Positions 47,232 through 59,184 of a stretch of 64,000 bases of DNA are shown one piece after another (positions within the stretch are counted from its first letter, which is position 1; each line of letters opens with the position of its first letter). The notes below the pieces were generated by a model. The model did no database searches, had not been told where the DNA came from, and was given only the letters and a program-made list of their open reading frames with translations. The DNA is taken from the NCBI GenBank assembly GCA_004802705.1, contig SGPL01000015.1:39162-103161 (forward strand). The letters are read 5' to 3'. This stretch comes from Bondarzewia mesenterica. Lineage: Eukaryota; Basidiomycota; Agaricomycetes; Russulales; Bondarzewiaceae. The position numbers and the translations under genes are program-made.

Positions 47232-48595
47232 TCAACCCCCAACGTCTGGATTGAGATCACGCCGTCGTTTCTTATACGTACTCTCGACACCTGCACCTGG
47301 GGGGCGCGCGCCTTCACGAAGGTCATCACTGCCCAGGGATGACATAAACGAAGATGTGGGCAGAGATGTAGGCTCAAAGGAGGAAATATCTGGAGGTTTG
47401 GAGGAACTTGGATGAGCTGGTGTAGGACCGTGATCGAAGACCCGGGGAAGAGGAGACCCGTGAACATTTGCGCCATCTTCAATTGACGGCTACTCATGAA
47501 AATCAATAAATCTCATGATATAAATGTCTCGGATCGTTGATCAAGTAACCTACCGGTACGCTAACATTTTCGGCGAGAGCCCAAGAGAGATCGACGGAAT
47601 CGCCCAGATCACCGTTTCTCGAGCCCAACATCGGAGAAATAGAAGATGGAATAGCAATCCTATCGCATGGCTCATCCAAACGCTCGAATCTCAGCGTCCC
47701 TAGCTCCAAAGAATCCTTCAGTAATTTGTTCTGGGCCATTGACAGTGTAGAAGGGTTCCGCATAGGGATGTCCTGAGGCCATCCTACCATACGGACTCCA
47801 GATGTTTTCAGGTTGCCATGGTTCGTCCATTTCATATCCGCGGTACGGAGTCCGGAGGTGTTCCTGTCGGAGACATAGGGAACTGTCCGAAAATACTATG
47901 TATTCACTTGACGCACCTGAGAGCCATTCGAAAGGCAGCATATACATCAGCCTTCAGTTGGTGCGCAGAGACTTTCTTAGAACCTGACGGGCCACTCGCC
48001 GAGAGAGATTCTGACTCTGAAAGACCAGTTGACGAGTGAACAGACATGGCTTTGGCTTTGAACGCATTTGTGCCGCTCTCTCCACCACCTCGAAGACCTC
48101 GCCAAAACTCTCGACCCAGGCGGGTACCCCCGAGAAACCCGTTATCGGACGGGTCCTCTGGATCAACGACGAGGAAGAACGAGTGCAATCCTGCTGCCTG
48201 GTGCAGGGCTTCGAGTGTCTGGGAAGTAGACACTAGCACGGATTTTACTATGAACGTGATATTAGCTGTAAATAAAACATTGCTGAAAGAATGAGATGGG
48301 CATATGCACTTCTTTCTCTTCTGTCAGTTTGCGTAAGAGCAGATTCGGAGGCAAACAGATACTTGCTATGCCATTGGACTACATGGCGGCGGACCTGACT
48401 TCAGCCACGATATCAGAAAAGCTCAGAACCTAGAGCTCCTTGATCCCAGAAATTCGAACGCACGATATCGAGTGAGCAACTTTCCCTGTGTGCAAACGCT
48501 TTCATATCTGAAAGCGTTTTCTCCGTGACGGCGTCAAGCCTCTCCAAGAACAGATCGTCAAGTGTGATATTCTTTGCCGAAGCGGAGGGAACCAT
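47232..48595 (-). CDS. Unrecognised protein with basic C-terminus
   Basis: Exons on the minus strand give MVPSASAKNITLDDLFLERL and AFAHRESCSLDIVRSNFWDQ. A short exon SICLPPNLLLRKLTEEKE follows, then ITFIVKSVLVSTSQTLEALH, FFLVVDPEDPSDNGFLGGTR, LGREFWRGLRGGGESGTNAF and TGLSESESLSASGPSGS. After a phase-0 intron the tail is Pro/Ser-rich and ends ESTYKKRRRDLNPDVGG at TGA 47232-47234. The composition is protein-like and ordered in the middle, but I cannot name a family. The YKKRRR cluster could be a nuclear signal. One junction near 48,290-48,340 does not resolve in frame with canonical sites, so the model is approximate. The gene is divergent from SVF1 with about 300 nt between starts. Confidence 0.55.
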
Positions 48596-48899
48596 CGCAC
48601 ACAAATTTATGTCCTAGACGAAGTAGCTCAGCATTGACAGTGAGGATACAGTGCATGCCAGAGCGCCAGCCGAGGGAAACTGCAAGTCAACCTTGAGTCG
48701 AGTCGGATCGACCGTCATTGAAGTAGTAGACAACATGTAGATCCGGACGGCCCTCGGCGACTCGGCCGGCATCCGGTCAGACAGGAGGATCCTGAGGCAC
48801 GAAGATGGGGCTTCTTCGCTAGCTCCGGCAGACTCTCGGCGCGGCCTCAGTAGTACAAGACGGCCAGTCGCGAACACTCTTTCTCTCAATTGTACCACG

Positions 48900-50359
48900 A
48901 TGTTCTCTTCAATTTTCTCGTGAGTAACGTCCAGCTGATGCTCTTGTTTCTCTTGACATCTTTGCAGAACGTCACCACCCGTCGACCCAAAGGCCCCCAC
49001 TTTCCATCCCGTCTCCTCGCGGTATCCAGCCGATGAATTGTTTGGAGAGCTCGAGCCCCAAGATACGGAGTGGTTGTGCGCTGGAGGATTTGTGACTGAG
49101 ACCCAGATCTGGTACAACATTCTGGAGGATGGAACATCTGTTATGTGTCAGGTCATCCATTCGTCCATCGGGTGAGTGCCGTCGCTGTCGCCGCCGCCTG
49201 TAGGTCACTGAGGCTGGTAGGCCGAACTGAAATGTGCATCGATTGCAGGGTCTGGTATCCCACCATCCAGTTCACATGTAAGATCTTCAATCCCAAGACT
49301 GGCGAGAGTGTTTGGCGTTCCGTCAATGTCTCCAACTTCGTAACGCCGCCTCCTGGTCTCGACAAGCGATCGAGCAAAGCCGATCAATTCACCATCACCC
49401 ACAAATCGCACCCAGACTCTGACTTCCCCGAGTCCTACAGTCTTTCCGTCAACCTTTCCAACGACTTTCAAGTATCTTTGGAGATCCGTCGTCCTGCATC
49501 CGTCCCTGGATACAAAGTGGGCAAGGGCCCCGAGGGAGGGTACTCGTACTTTGGGGCTGATCCCAAGAAAGCAGACGGTTATGTCATCCATCGGTTTTGG
49601 CCTCGTGATATCGCTACTGGGCATATCATACTGGACGGCAAGGCGATGCCAATTGAAGGCCCGGGGATGTTCGTTCATGCTATACAAGGCATGCGTCCGA
49701 ACCTCGTCGCCTCGCGCTGGAACTTCGCACATTTCCAGAGCCAGGCGCATGGTGGTGTGTCTGCAATCCAGATGGAGTTTACTACCATCGATGCGTACGG
49801 GCGGAAGGGCTCTGGGTCGGGCTTCGCAACGGCGAACATTGGTTCGCTCGTTATCGGTGGGAAGCTGGTGACTGTGACAGCGGAGACAAAGTGGCCGGGC
49901 GAAACCCAAGCGGAGAACGCTGAGGTCATCTCGCGTGCAGTGCATCTGAAGCCCGTTCACGACCCTGACACTGGATACGCACAACCTACTGAGCTTTTGT
50001 TTCGGTGGGCAGGGCCGTCATTGCTGCCGGACGCTCCCGGAAAGATCGATGGTACCATCTCGGTCGAAGTCGGTGACCCCGCTAGCCCGAAAGGTTTGAT
50101 CGAAAAGGTTGATGTGCTGGCGGAGATCCCTAGCGTGGTCAAGGCAGTCGTGAGCTACGTTGCGGGCACGAAACCATACATATATCAGGTAAATTCTTCA
50201 TCGATATCCTCGAGGTATCACCGTTGAGCTTACACGTTCTTGTAGTGGATCAACCCCACAAAGCTCGTCTTGACAGGCCCTGATACAATCGTGCCAGGTA
50301 TGTCCGGGGGACTGGAAGCAGAGGGCTTCATCTACAACGAGGCAACGTTCATCTCTTGA
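48900..50359 (+). CDS. SVF1: Svf1-family oxidative-stress survival protein
   Basis: ATG 48900. Exons 48900-48919, 48968-49171, 49249-50188 and 50246-50359 join to MFSSIFSTSPPVDPKAPTFH, DTEWLCAGGFVTETQIWYNI and MCQVIHSSIGVWYPTIQFTC. The main exon follows: KGPEGGYSYFGADPKKADGY, VIHRFWPRDIATGHIILDGK, GPGMFVHAIQGMRPNLVASR, WNFAHFQSQAHGGVSAIQME. It ends AEGFIYNEATFIS before TGA. These are the Svf1 lipocalin-like landmarks (tryptophan-rich entry, HRFWPR, GMFV-ALQGMKP-AARWNF). Svf1 is a lipid-binding protein needed for survival under oxidative and cold stress; yeast Svf1 is peripherally membrane-associated. Length (about 425 codons) fits. The first exon is only 20 nt. Confidence 0.88.
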
Positions 50360-50748
50360 ACGGCCCGTTGTCTTTCCCCTAACGACCCCGATGAATTCAT
50401 GCGAGATACACGATGGAAGATATTTGTTTGTGCTGCTTGCGCCTATACTTTACTATCTAAAGCCAAATTGTAGTCGATCTGCTTTCGCTGTACAGACAGG
50501 ATACCCCCTGTGGCTTCGTGCATCACATTTCTGAAAGATCGCCGTGAGACTGGAGAAATGCGCAGTTTTGTCGAGGAGATAACCATAGGAAGGGCATAAG
50601 TACGTGTACAGGACTTGCCGCGGCAGTAACTGCCGGGGTAAGTGAGTCAATGTAGGGAAATCCCGGCCGAGAGTAGGTTGCGGCGGCGACCCGATACCGT
50701 TCAGTACGACGCTCACTCGTTCGAAAGTTGCACTATACAACATGTGCC
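50360..50748. other. Intergenic region, OMA1 promoter
   Basis: About 390 nt between SVF1 and OMA1, both on the + strand. No TATA box or other element is clear. Confidence 0.45.
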
Positions 50749-52825
50749 ATGTTTCGTCCACTCTCTCGTCCCATCCTACGAAATCATTTTCAACACCCAA
50801 ACCCCTTCACTCGCCAATACAAAACTTCTCATTCTTCGTCGTCTCATACCCCGTCGAGAGTCCCCTGTCCTCCGACAAATCACATCTGTGTACCCGTCCG
50901 TGCTTCGTCTGCTCTTCTGCAAATAGACTCGCCCCGCCAGTTTGGGCGATCTACTAGCTATTATGGCGGCATACGTGCACCTGCATCTACAGCCGGTTTT
51001 CATTCTACTGCTAGAAATGAGGCTCTTCCATTTGTGTCGATCTTAGCTTTCTTCAAAGTAGGTGTTGCTGTAAAGAAAAAATGGATCGTCATCTGTTTCT
51101 AATTGATTAGTCGAAAGGCTTCAACTGCGCTGGAACTCGCAAGAACCGCTGCCAGAGTGGCTTTCACGCTCATCCCCGTTCTTCTCCTTAAGAACCATAG
51201 AACGCGGAAAGTTCTTCGACATGTCGAAGAGGCTAAGAAGAAGGACCCCAATGCTACGATCCTGCCTCGGTTTGATAGACTTGTCAAGGATAAGGGGGAG
51301 GTGCTCAGAAGGATGCGCAGGAGGACCATTGCATTCCATGCCTTGCTTTTCACTCCAGCATTCCTCTTTTGGGCGGCTATTGTAGCAAGTATGGAGAGAA
51401 CACCCCTTACCGGAAGGTACGTATGTCTCCGCCATGTATATATTGATCTCTTCCCATTGATACGGTGACATATAGGTGGCGTTTGATTCTGATTTCGCCA
51501 GAAGAGGAGCAAGATATCAGTTCACAGCTTGCTGGGTCGGGCTGGTATCAAGCTGTGGGCGACATCATCGCAGCAGATGGCCCGCCAAAAATTATTCCTC
51601 CTAGTGACTGGCGCTACGCTTGGGTCCGGGACACCCTTCGCAGGCTGGAGAGTGCTATTCCCACACTAGGCATAGAGCAGACTTTGGAACCTGCCTGGCT
51701 GGAACGGGGACCTGACGACGTCCCATTACCGCCGCCTGCAGACTTTCCTCTTAGACCACGACCACGCGCGTCTGAGTACATACACTTGGTGTGCCAACTG
51801 ACCAACTCACGCCCAGTGTCGACCACTCCACATATCATTCCTGGGCCTCCTTATTCCCTTGTCGTTGTTGATCGGCCAGATGCCTGCAACGCGTTCTCTT
51901 ATGGATTCGGACCAGATGGTACGTCGCTCTGCCTTGCTTCTTTCCTATCTTCGGACTCACCCTCTCTTCAGGTGCGGGCGGCCTAGTTGTTTTCTCTGGC
52001 TTTCTCGACCAGATCATGAAGCGTCATCCACCATCACAGGCAACGACGACGTCCAACCTCCCCCAATCAGAAGAAACATCCTGGTGGCAGCTCCTCTTCG
52101 GAAGCTTCTTATCCGTAACGCCTCCAGTGCAGCAATACCAACCGACACCCGAGCAGACTTCTGACCTTGCGATTCTCCTCGCGCACGAACTCGCGCATCT
52201 CGTTCTATCTCATCATCTCGAGACGTTGTCGTCCAAGTCAGTCATCCTCCCGGGGATGCTTTCCTTCATCTCGGACTTCGTCCGCACCCTCATCTTCCCG
52301 GTTACTATGCTCTTTGGCCCGTTCGTGAATGATGCCGTCGCGCAGATGGGGAAGGTGGGCTCACGCGAGCTCACAAAGTTGGGGGAATACTGTACCAGCG
52401 AGACGCAAGAGATTGAGGCGGACGTTGTCTCCGCACGGTCCGTATACTAACATCGCCTCCCCCATTTTCTATCTAACTTCACCGAGCTCACCTAACAACT
52501 ACAAATATTTTCTCCCGTGTTGACAGGCTACTCGCACATGCAGGCTTCGACGCACGGCACGCAGTCCAATTCTGGCAGGATCGCTCTGAGACGCCATTGA
52601 CGGCGGAATGCTCGCCCAGCATGGCACGGCAGAAGGAGCGGGGGGGACAGGGAGCGGAATAGACTCGTCATGAAAATCATGGGCTCGGGGCACCCCGTGA
52701 ACGAACTGCGTGTGAAGAAGCTGCGTGACGAGATCGAGCGGTGGAGGGCGGAGCGGCTGAGGGTGCTCACCGAGATCAAGGTGCAAGCGCAGGCGGATAT
52801 GGATGCGGCGGCAATGGCATCGTAG
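50749..52825 (+). CDS. OMA1: Mitochondrial inner-membrane metalloendopeptidase OMA1 (apparent frameshift near 3' end)
   Basis: ATG 50749 starts a basic Ser-rich mitochondrial presequence (MFRPLSRPILRNHFQHPNPF). A hydrophobic segment follows (RTIAFHALLFTPAFLFWAAI), then WRLILISPEEEQDISSQLAG and PYSLVVVDRPDACNAFSYGF. The M48 zinc site LLAHELAHLVLSHHLE (HExxH) comes next, with the third ligand Glu in ETQEIEADVVSAR, then LLAHAGFDARHAVQFWQDRS. The family's C-terminal block (KIMGSGHPVNELRVKKLRDE, then RLRVLTEIKVQAQAD) lies in another frame. The switch falls at a run of seven G (52640-52646), where a single-base length error would account for it. Without that, the protein would stop about 60 residues early at 52,660. 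OMA1 cleaves OPA1/Mgm1-type and other inner-membrane substrates under stress. Confidence 0.85.
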
Positions 52826-53355
52826 AGGCGGATACTACAGTTTATTTAATTGGAGGACAAGGACGGTCGATTTGCGGTCCCATGCATTTTCTTCTTTTGT
52901 CCATCCTTGTCCATCTTCACGTCATCCATTTATTTCTTTTGCTGCACCGTGCATACGTACACTCATTTTATGGCTCATTTCTCTTCGATGGCATTCTCTT
53001 TTCTCTATTTTTTCTTCTTTGGTTTGGTTCATCTATCAATTGTCTCCTCCCTGTGTACTATTAGTAAGTATGTATGAATAGCACCCAACCACTCATGCTG
53101 AAGCACATACTATCCTAAGTCGTCGAACCTTCTCTCTTCTTTTTGACAACGTAGTAGGGTTGGCTGGTCAAGGTACTCACTTTGGTATGAGAAGATATAC
53201 CTTCCATTCATTCTCTTTCCCTTTGCTCGTGTCCCCTTCCGATTTGAAACAATGACGTCTAGTACAAAATTCTAATATTACACGAAGAGTATCTACAGTG
53301 ACGAGAATTTACATATGCGCACATAAAATAGAAAGCACGATATAGAACAAAACAA
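52826..53355. other. Convergent 3' flanks
   Basis: About 530 T-rich nt between OMA1 and the permease stop codons. It contains only low-complexity TTCTTT-type sequence and no gene. Confidence 0.5.
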
Positions 53356-55749
53356 TCAGGATCCTGAAGATTCAAGAAGGGGCTCGCGCTCCGGGCTGTG
53401 CGTCTGGACGGAACTGGCAACGGGCTTCTTGATGAGGTGCGTAGCGCGCGCACCATCATCCAACTCCACGATCTCTTCGACAATCTCGTACCCGCCCCAC
53501 CTCGGCAGCAGTACAATCCACAAATAGTAGTACAAACCGCACACCTGTCCAGAATGATAATGAGCATCGAACTTGCATTCGGAAGAGCATCAAGAGAGCT
53601 TACAGCAAGCACACCGAGGCCAACGACACAGTATCTGCGCGCGAGTGTATCCAGTGCGTGAGCTACAACGAGCTCGGCAGGTGGGAAGGCGAGAAGACTT
53701 ACGTGGCATACCAGAAGGACACGTCTGCTTGGCCCTTGTCCGGGGGAACCCTGAGAAACAAATAAGATCAGAGCAGCACTTACCGGAGCGGAAAGTGAGA
53801 AAGTGGGGGGTGATTGATGCATACCATGGCATAATGAGCAGGAAAAGACACTTGATGACCCACAGCACCACAGCGATATTCCAGACTTTAAACGGTGAAG
53901 GCGCAAGTCCTGCCGCCGCGCGGCGCTTTCGAAGGATCCAGACGCCGATTGCAGTCGCCACCGCAAAGATCTGTTAGTACGTGCGCGCGTGACGTCAGAA
54001 CACTGAGCTTGGAGCGAAGGGATGGAGAGCGAATACGTGCCAGGTTGGGATACGACGCGAGGTCGAGGAGAAAGTTGAACGCGTCTTTCGCGGGGAGGGC
54101 GAGGATGACGAGGACAGTGAGGACGTACTTGAGGGTCACGGGCGCGAGAGGCGTGCCAAATGGCTTTGTGGAGGCGAAGATTTTGGGGTAGGGAAGGAGA
54201 CCTTGGCGGGCGACTTCGCGGAGGACACGGGCTTGGCCGACGGTCTGTGGTAGATTGATTTGAGTAAATTGACCTACACGTGTGAAGGATCCGTATGTGT
54301 ATGCTCACGACAGCGATCTAACAGCAAAGCATGTTGGTAAATCAGAATCAGGTGAACGAAGTCCGAGAGAGTGAATGGGATTGAATACTGACGACATTCC
54401 CAACACAACTGAAAGCCACCATGATGGGCAGAATTTTGGAAGCCCAATGGTCGCCGTACACACGCTTGAAGAACAACGCAGCAACCAACTGCCCTGATCC
54501 CTTGATTTCCTCGACCGGAACTGCGGCGACATACGCGACGTTGGTCAAGAAGAACAAAACAGTCACGATAGCGAGCGAAACGATGCCCGCGTTGCGCACG
54601 GTGCGGACCGGGTTCGCGCCCTTGACTTCATTGAGGACGTTGAACGCGTTGGACCACCCGACGAACGCGAAGTTTGTCTTAACGAGGGCGGTGGCGAGGG
54701 CGTTCGGGTTTGTTCGACTGCCATGCCAGAGGTGGTGGAAGTTGGCGAAGGGATCGGAGATGTGAGTAAACCCCGTGAGCACGGCGAGACCAGTCACCGT
54801 GACGCTGATAAGAAGAACCTGTGATAAGTTTCGCCCTCGAGAAATGGACAGTTGAAGGCTTACAATGCGAGAGATGCGACTTTGAAAGCTGTCAGAAAGT
54901 TGACCGCACGAAGAGACAATTTCGTCGAGATACCAACAACTGTTTGATAACTGTAGCCGTGTCCTGCGTGGCTCGCCAGAGCAATAGAGAGATACAGAAC
55001 GTACCTCCTACGCAAAAGGTGACCATCACTATTGCAATCGTAGTCTGCCGATACTCCGTGACCGGAATATCAAAAAGAGAGAGAACATATTGGGCGAAGA
55101 CGACCGAGTTCGTCGCACTGAAACTGTAATGAAAGGCAAATCAGCATGCAGATAAAAATAACCGAGACACAAGTACAACGAACGACGTGAGAACGGAGGT
55201 CACTGCAAAAGCGACCGGTACAAGGAACCGTGGCCGAGGATAGGCTTGCTCCAGGAAGACCACCTCAGCGCCAGCCCTGTGTGGGAACATGCTGGCGAGC
55301 TCGGTGTACACGAATAGCGCAACTGGGAATAGTACGTCTGATAAGCCGTCGAAATTATGGTAGAGCATTGAACGAATTCACCGAAAGCAAAAATGGGAGC
55401 GATTATCCAGAAAGCAAGAAGCAGGCCGACTGAGCCGACTGAATTCAAGATGACACCGGGCACAGAGAAAATGCCCGATCCGAGGAGTTGTCCCAAGTTC
55501 AGCATAACGGCGGAAGTCAAGGTGACTTCACGACCAAGGGGGTTTGTCTTCATTTGACGGTTAGTCGTTCATCTACACGATAGAACATGATATTTGCTGA
55601 ATGACGAATACCTTCTCGACTGGGGCTCCTGGCACTGATGCAGTTTCACTCAAGTCCGAGTCCGAATCTGTTGCTTCTTGCACTTCGACATCAACAAATG
55701 CCTTAGGAGAGTTCAAGGTGCTCCCATGGTCTTGCACGAGCGAGGACAT
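53356..55749 (-). CDS. LAT-type amino-acid permease (APC superfamily)
   Basis: ATG 55749 (MSSLVQDHGSTLNSP) to TGA 53356-53358. The N-terminal cytosolic part is acidic (EATDSDSDLSETASVPG). The first membrane segment has the family glycine motif: LGREVTLTSAVMLNLGQLLG then SGIFSVPGVILNSVGS. Further membrane spans follow: ALFVYTELASMFPHRAGAEV, YRQTTIAIVMVTFCVG, KTNFAFVGWSNAFNVLNEVK, GIVSLAIVTVLFFLTNVAYV, ILPIMVAFSCVGNV, REVARQGLLPYPKIF, VILALPAKDAFNFLLDLASY and VCGLYYYLWIVLLPRWGG. The sequence resembles fungal high-affinity methionine permease (Mup1-like) and other LAT-family carriers. Substrate is inferred at family level only. About ten introns are implied. The long antisense open frame at 53259-54308 is a shadow of this gene. 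Confidence 0.85.
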
Positions 55750-56391
55750 GGTATTGGCCAGGAAGAACTCGGACACAGGGCATTAAAGGCGTAAGCCTAG
55801 TAAGTACAATCGATACTTCCTAGCCGCCTCGGAGAGGTATCCAATATATACATGCGCACTTAGCCATAGAGCACGTCAATGACGCCATCCGTATGGCCGC
55901 AAGAAGTGACACTTTGCATCAATAGTACGGGCGGCAATCGGCTTGAATACTAAGCTGACAGTGGCAATCTCGGTCATTCAGTAGCACAATCTCTGATGTT
56001 GGATATACCTGATAATACGACGTAGTCGTCTGAATAACTTTTCATGAGTGCTCATTCAGCGGGAAGGTCGGAGTCACTAAGCCAGAGTAACCCGAGGCTG
56101 ACATGGGAGCAACGCCGCCGAATCCCCGTTTGGCGATTCGAGGATGGGGTGTCACGTGATCCAACATCTACTGAAAGATGCATTCAAGTTCAAGTTTATT
56201 CCATCATCGTGGATTCTTCCTTTCTTTTTGACAATCAAAAGTCTCACTAAACTCCCAATTACACAGGACATATGTTTGTTGTTGAAGGCATTGTGATTCT
56301 TTTGCTAGCTGTCAGGTATACAATTAATGGTATATAACGAAGTCAAACGCAACCTCTGCTAAAAGCATCCTCGGTTTCAGGAACTCAGTTC
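55750..56391. other. Intergenic region
   Basis: About 640 nt holding the permease promoter and the 3' flank of the secreted-repeat gene. No element could be identified with confidence. Confidence 0.45.
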
Positions 56392-58950
56392 TTACGCGGA
56401 TGCAGTAGCCTGTGCGGCACACTGGGTCTGCTGGGTACCGCAAGCAGCAACAGTCAAATCGCCCTTGTTTCCGGATGCGTTCGCGGCATTCGCACACTGG
56501 TTGTGCTGGACGTCGCTGTGGTAGTAAAATATATCAGGATCTCAACGAAGGTGGCAGAAGCAGATGAGGTACGGACCATGACCGGACGAGAGCATTCTGC
56601 TTGTTGTTGAAAGCCGAGTTCCCGTCAACCTGGAATTGCCCGCTGCCCAGGTCAGTCACAGCGGGAGCTGTGACTCCACCAAGAGCGCCCGTGAAAGTCT
56701 GCAGATTGCCGCTCGTCGAAACGGCAGCATTTGTGGGAACAGCAGCAGTCTGTGAAAAAAAGTGTATCAACACAAGGAAAAAAATTGATGGGGAATATTT
56801 ACTGACAGATGAAGATGTTGACGTCGCGGCAGCGGTCGTCGCAGCGCCAGATGTCGCGGAAGCAGCAGCACTGGAGGCTGACACTGAGCTGGAGCCAGTA
56901 TTACTAGCAATGACGTTGCCCTGATTGTCGACAGCGGCGACCGAAGCGAAGTCCGTCGTGATACCGAAGCCAGCGTTGAAGGCATCAGCCTGAGCACCGG
57001 TCTCGGCAGTCTGCGCCTTTGAGGCAGCGGTGGCCGTCGCGCAGGTGGCCTTCGCATTCGCGTCAGCACCACAAGAATTGGTCAAGGTGTCGCAGATGAA
57101 CTGAGTGATGATGTCAATGTTCTGAGCAGAGCCGTGGTTGTACGAAGCTGAGTGGTCATAAAAATGCATGTATCAATGTTTGGAATAACAGTAGATAGAT
57201 ATCCAAACGTACTCTGGTCAACGGGCTCGAAGCTGGTCTCCTTGCGGTTGTCGAAGCCAACGCCAAACTTGATCTGAGGGACAGAGCAAGAACCGAAGCT
57301 ACCGATATTGCTGGCCGACGCGGTCGAGGCGGCAGCAGCGATTGTTGTTGTGGCCGCAGCCGAAGCCGAACCAGAAGACGCAGAACCAGCAGAAGACGCA
57401 GAAGCAGAAGACGCGGACGCGGAAGATGACGTAGAAGACCCAGTGCCAGCGATGATGTTACCTTGGTCATCAACGGAAGCGACCGCGGCAAAGTCGGTTG
57501 TAATACCAAAGGCGGCGTTGAAGGCTGCATAGACTGTAAGTATTCATCAGATAAAACGAGAAGAAACTGGACCAACCGTCGGCCTGAGCACCGGTCTTTG
57601 CAGTTTGAGCGTTCGAAGCAGCCGTTGCAGTCGCACAAGTAGCCTTGGCCGTCGCATCGGCACCACAAGAGTTTGTCAACGTATCACAGATGAATTGGGT
57701 GATGATGTCAATGTTCTGGGCGGAGCCGTGGTTGTACGACGCTGAGTGGGTTTAGTGATAAACGATTAAAAGGTGCATATTACGATGGACGTGTGCACGT
57801 ACTCTTGTCGACAGGCTCGAAACTCGTCTCCTTCCGGTTGTCAAAGCCAACGCCGAACTCAATCTGGGGCACAGAGCAGGAGCCAAAGTTGCCGATGGCA
57901 CTTGCGGCAGCGGTTGAAGTGGCAGCAGCGCTCGACGCCGACGTAGTGGTGCCAGAACCAGAATCAGCAGTAGCGGTCACGACGGCAGTAACGGTGACAG
58001 CAGTCTGTTTTTTTTTTTGGAGGGGGGGTAGATTAGGATAGAAGTCATCATCGGATGCGAAAGCAAACTCACAGGGCAAACGGAATTGCTGCCAGCTGCA
58101 ACGTCAACGTTACCAACAGAGGCAATAGCTGTCGCTGCAGACGTCACAGCAGATGACGCAGCCGAGGTCGCGGAAGACGCAGTTGAAGGCACGGCGGTCG
58201 AAGTCGTAGCAGCAGACGAAGCCGAAGAACTTAATCGAAATACTCAATCAGTCTCTCTTTCTGGTGCATGGCATTTAATTCACGCTGCACTTACTCAGAC
58301 TGAACGAAGGGGAAGGTATTTGCCTGATCTCCCTTTTTCACGGTTGCATTCGTTGCGGGATCAAAGAACAAGTCTGGGTCATTGGCAGGGTCCTGCGCTT
58401 GGACAAGCCCATTCAACTCAGCGTTCTTCGGTGCCTTTTGGCAGAACACTGAGTTACGGTTGGTAGGTGGGTTCGTCGTGAAGTCCTACGGAGAATAGTC
58501 GGCAAAATGAGTAATGATAGCACTGGGAAGTGCTCACCGGAGGAGTGTTCTTTTCTGCTTGACGATACTCTTGCGCGAGAGCGATCATGTTGGCCTGAAT
58601 CGTCGCATCGAACTGCTTCGCGGCATCTGGAACCCACGTGTATTAGGCAACCAGTCTGAGAATTTGTCAATCGGCTCACCGATGATGGCGTCCGCCATGT
58701 CTTGCTGGGTGCACTCGCCCTGAGCGGCAAGAAGGGGGGTAATAGCCTGACCGGAAAGAACACCGCAAACTTGTCCGGGGCAAGCAGCTCCAAGCTTGTC
58801 AATGACAGCGGGATGCTCCTGACCGAAGCGACGAGGATTAAGCAGGACAGCTCGACCATTCCTCTCAATCCAGCGCATGCGGCCCACGACGGGCTCGGAG
58901 AGGGTGAGAACGGAGAAGGCCACGAATGCGACAAACGATTTGCTGAACAT
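56392..58950 (-). CDS. Secreted Ala/Ser/Thr-rich protein with duplicated modules
   Basis: ATG 58950 opens a signal peptide (MFSKSFVAFVAFSVLTLSEP). A Cys-containing N-terminal part follows (LGAACPGQVCGVLSGQAITP, DFTTNPPTNRNSVFCQKAPK). Two near-identical modules come next, each joining CSVPQI[E/K]FGVGFDNRKETS, ASYNHGSAQNIDIITQFICD, CGADA-AKATCATATAAS and AFNA-FGITTDFA. They are separated by long Ala/Ser/Thr linkers. The C-terminal domain has TFTGALGGVTAPAVTD, SAFNNKQNALVRSCDVQHNQ and CGTQQTQCAAQATASA, ending at TAA 56392-56394. This type of protein is common in secretomes of wood- and litter-decay basidiomycetes; its role is unknown and a wall or matrix location is inferred. Six or more introns are implied, and those inside the two modules are at matching positions. 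Confidence 0.78.
57000..57905 (-). repeat. Internal tandem duplication within the secreted-protein gene
   Basis: The block encoding CSVPQI-FGVGFDNRKETS, its following intron, and the ASYNHGSAQNIDIITQFICD block occurs twice, about 585 nt apart (anchors near 57,307 and 57,893). Sequence identity is high at the protein level and intron positions match, which points to duplication of a genomic segment including introns. Confidence 0.7.
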
Positions 58951-59171
58951 CTTGCACGACTTAGAACGGAAGAATCTAACGGAGATAAAGAAAGGAAGTG
59001 CGAAGAATGCTAAGTACGAAGGCAGAACCGCGCTGACCGAGAAAGAATGGAAATGACACCTGGTCAGAAAAGAAAGGCACCAGGCAGAAGAGAGCCGTTC
59101 AACGACAACAGGAGAGCCTGGTCAAGAGAAAAAGAAAAGCGAGAATGTATGAGGGAACACGGGAGACATTG

Positions 59172-59184
59172 AGGTGCTTTTATA
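59172..59184 (-). promoter_or_regulatory. TATA box of the secreted-repeat protein gene
   Basis: On the minus strand the sequence reads TTGCTATAAAAGCACC about 225 nt upstream of ATG 58950. It is a canonical TATAAAA, consistent with strong regulated expression. The call rests on motif and position only. Confidence 0.55.

Noticed and set aside
48614..49120. Minus-strand open frame of 168 codons upstream of the unknown gene
   Set aside because: It is antisense to the first exons of SVF1 (48900-49171), whose spliced reading matches the Svf1 family, and otherwise lies in the divergent promoter.
53259..54308. Minus-strand 349-codon open frame across the permease
   Set aside because: It runs through permease exons and introns in the wrong frame; the permease reading frames with conserved membrane segments explain the region.
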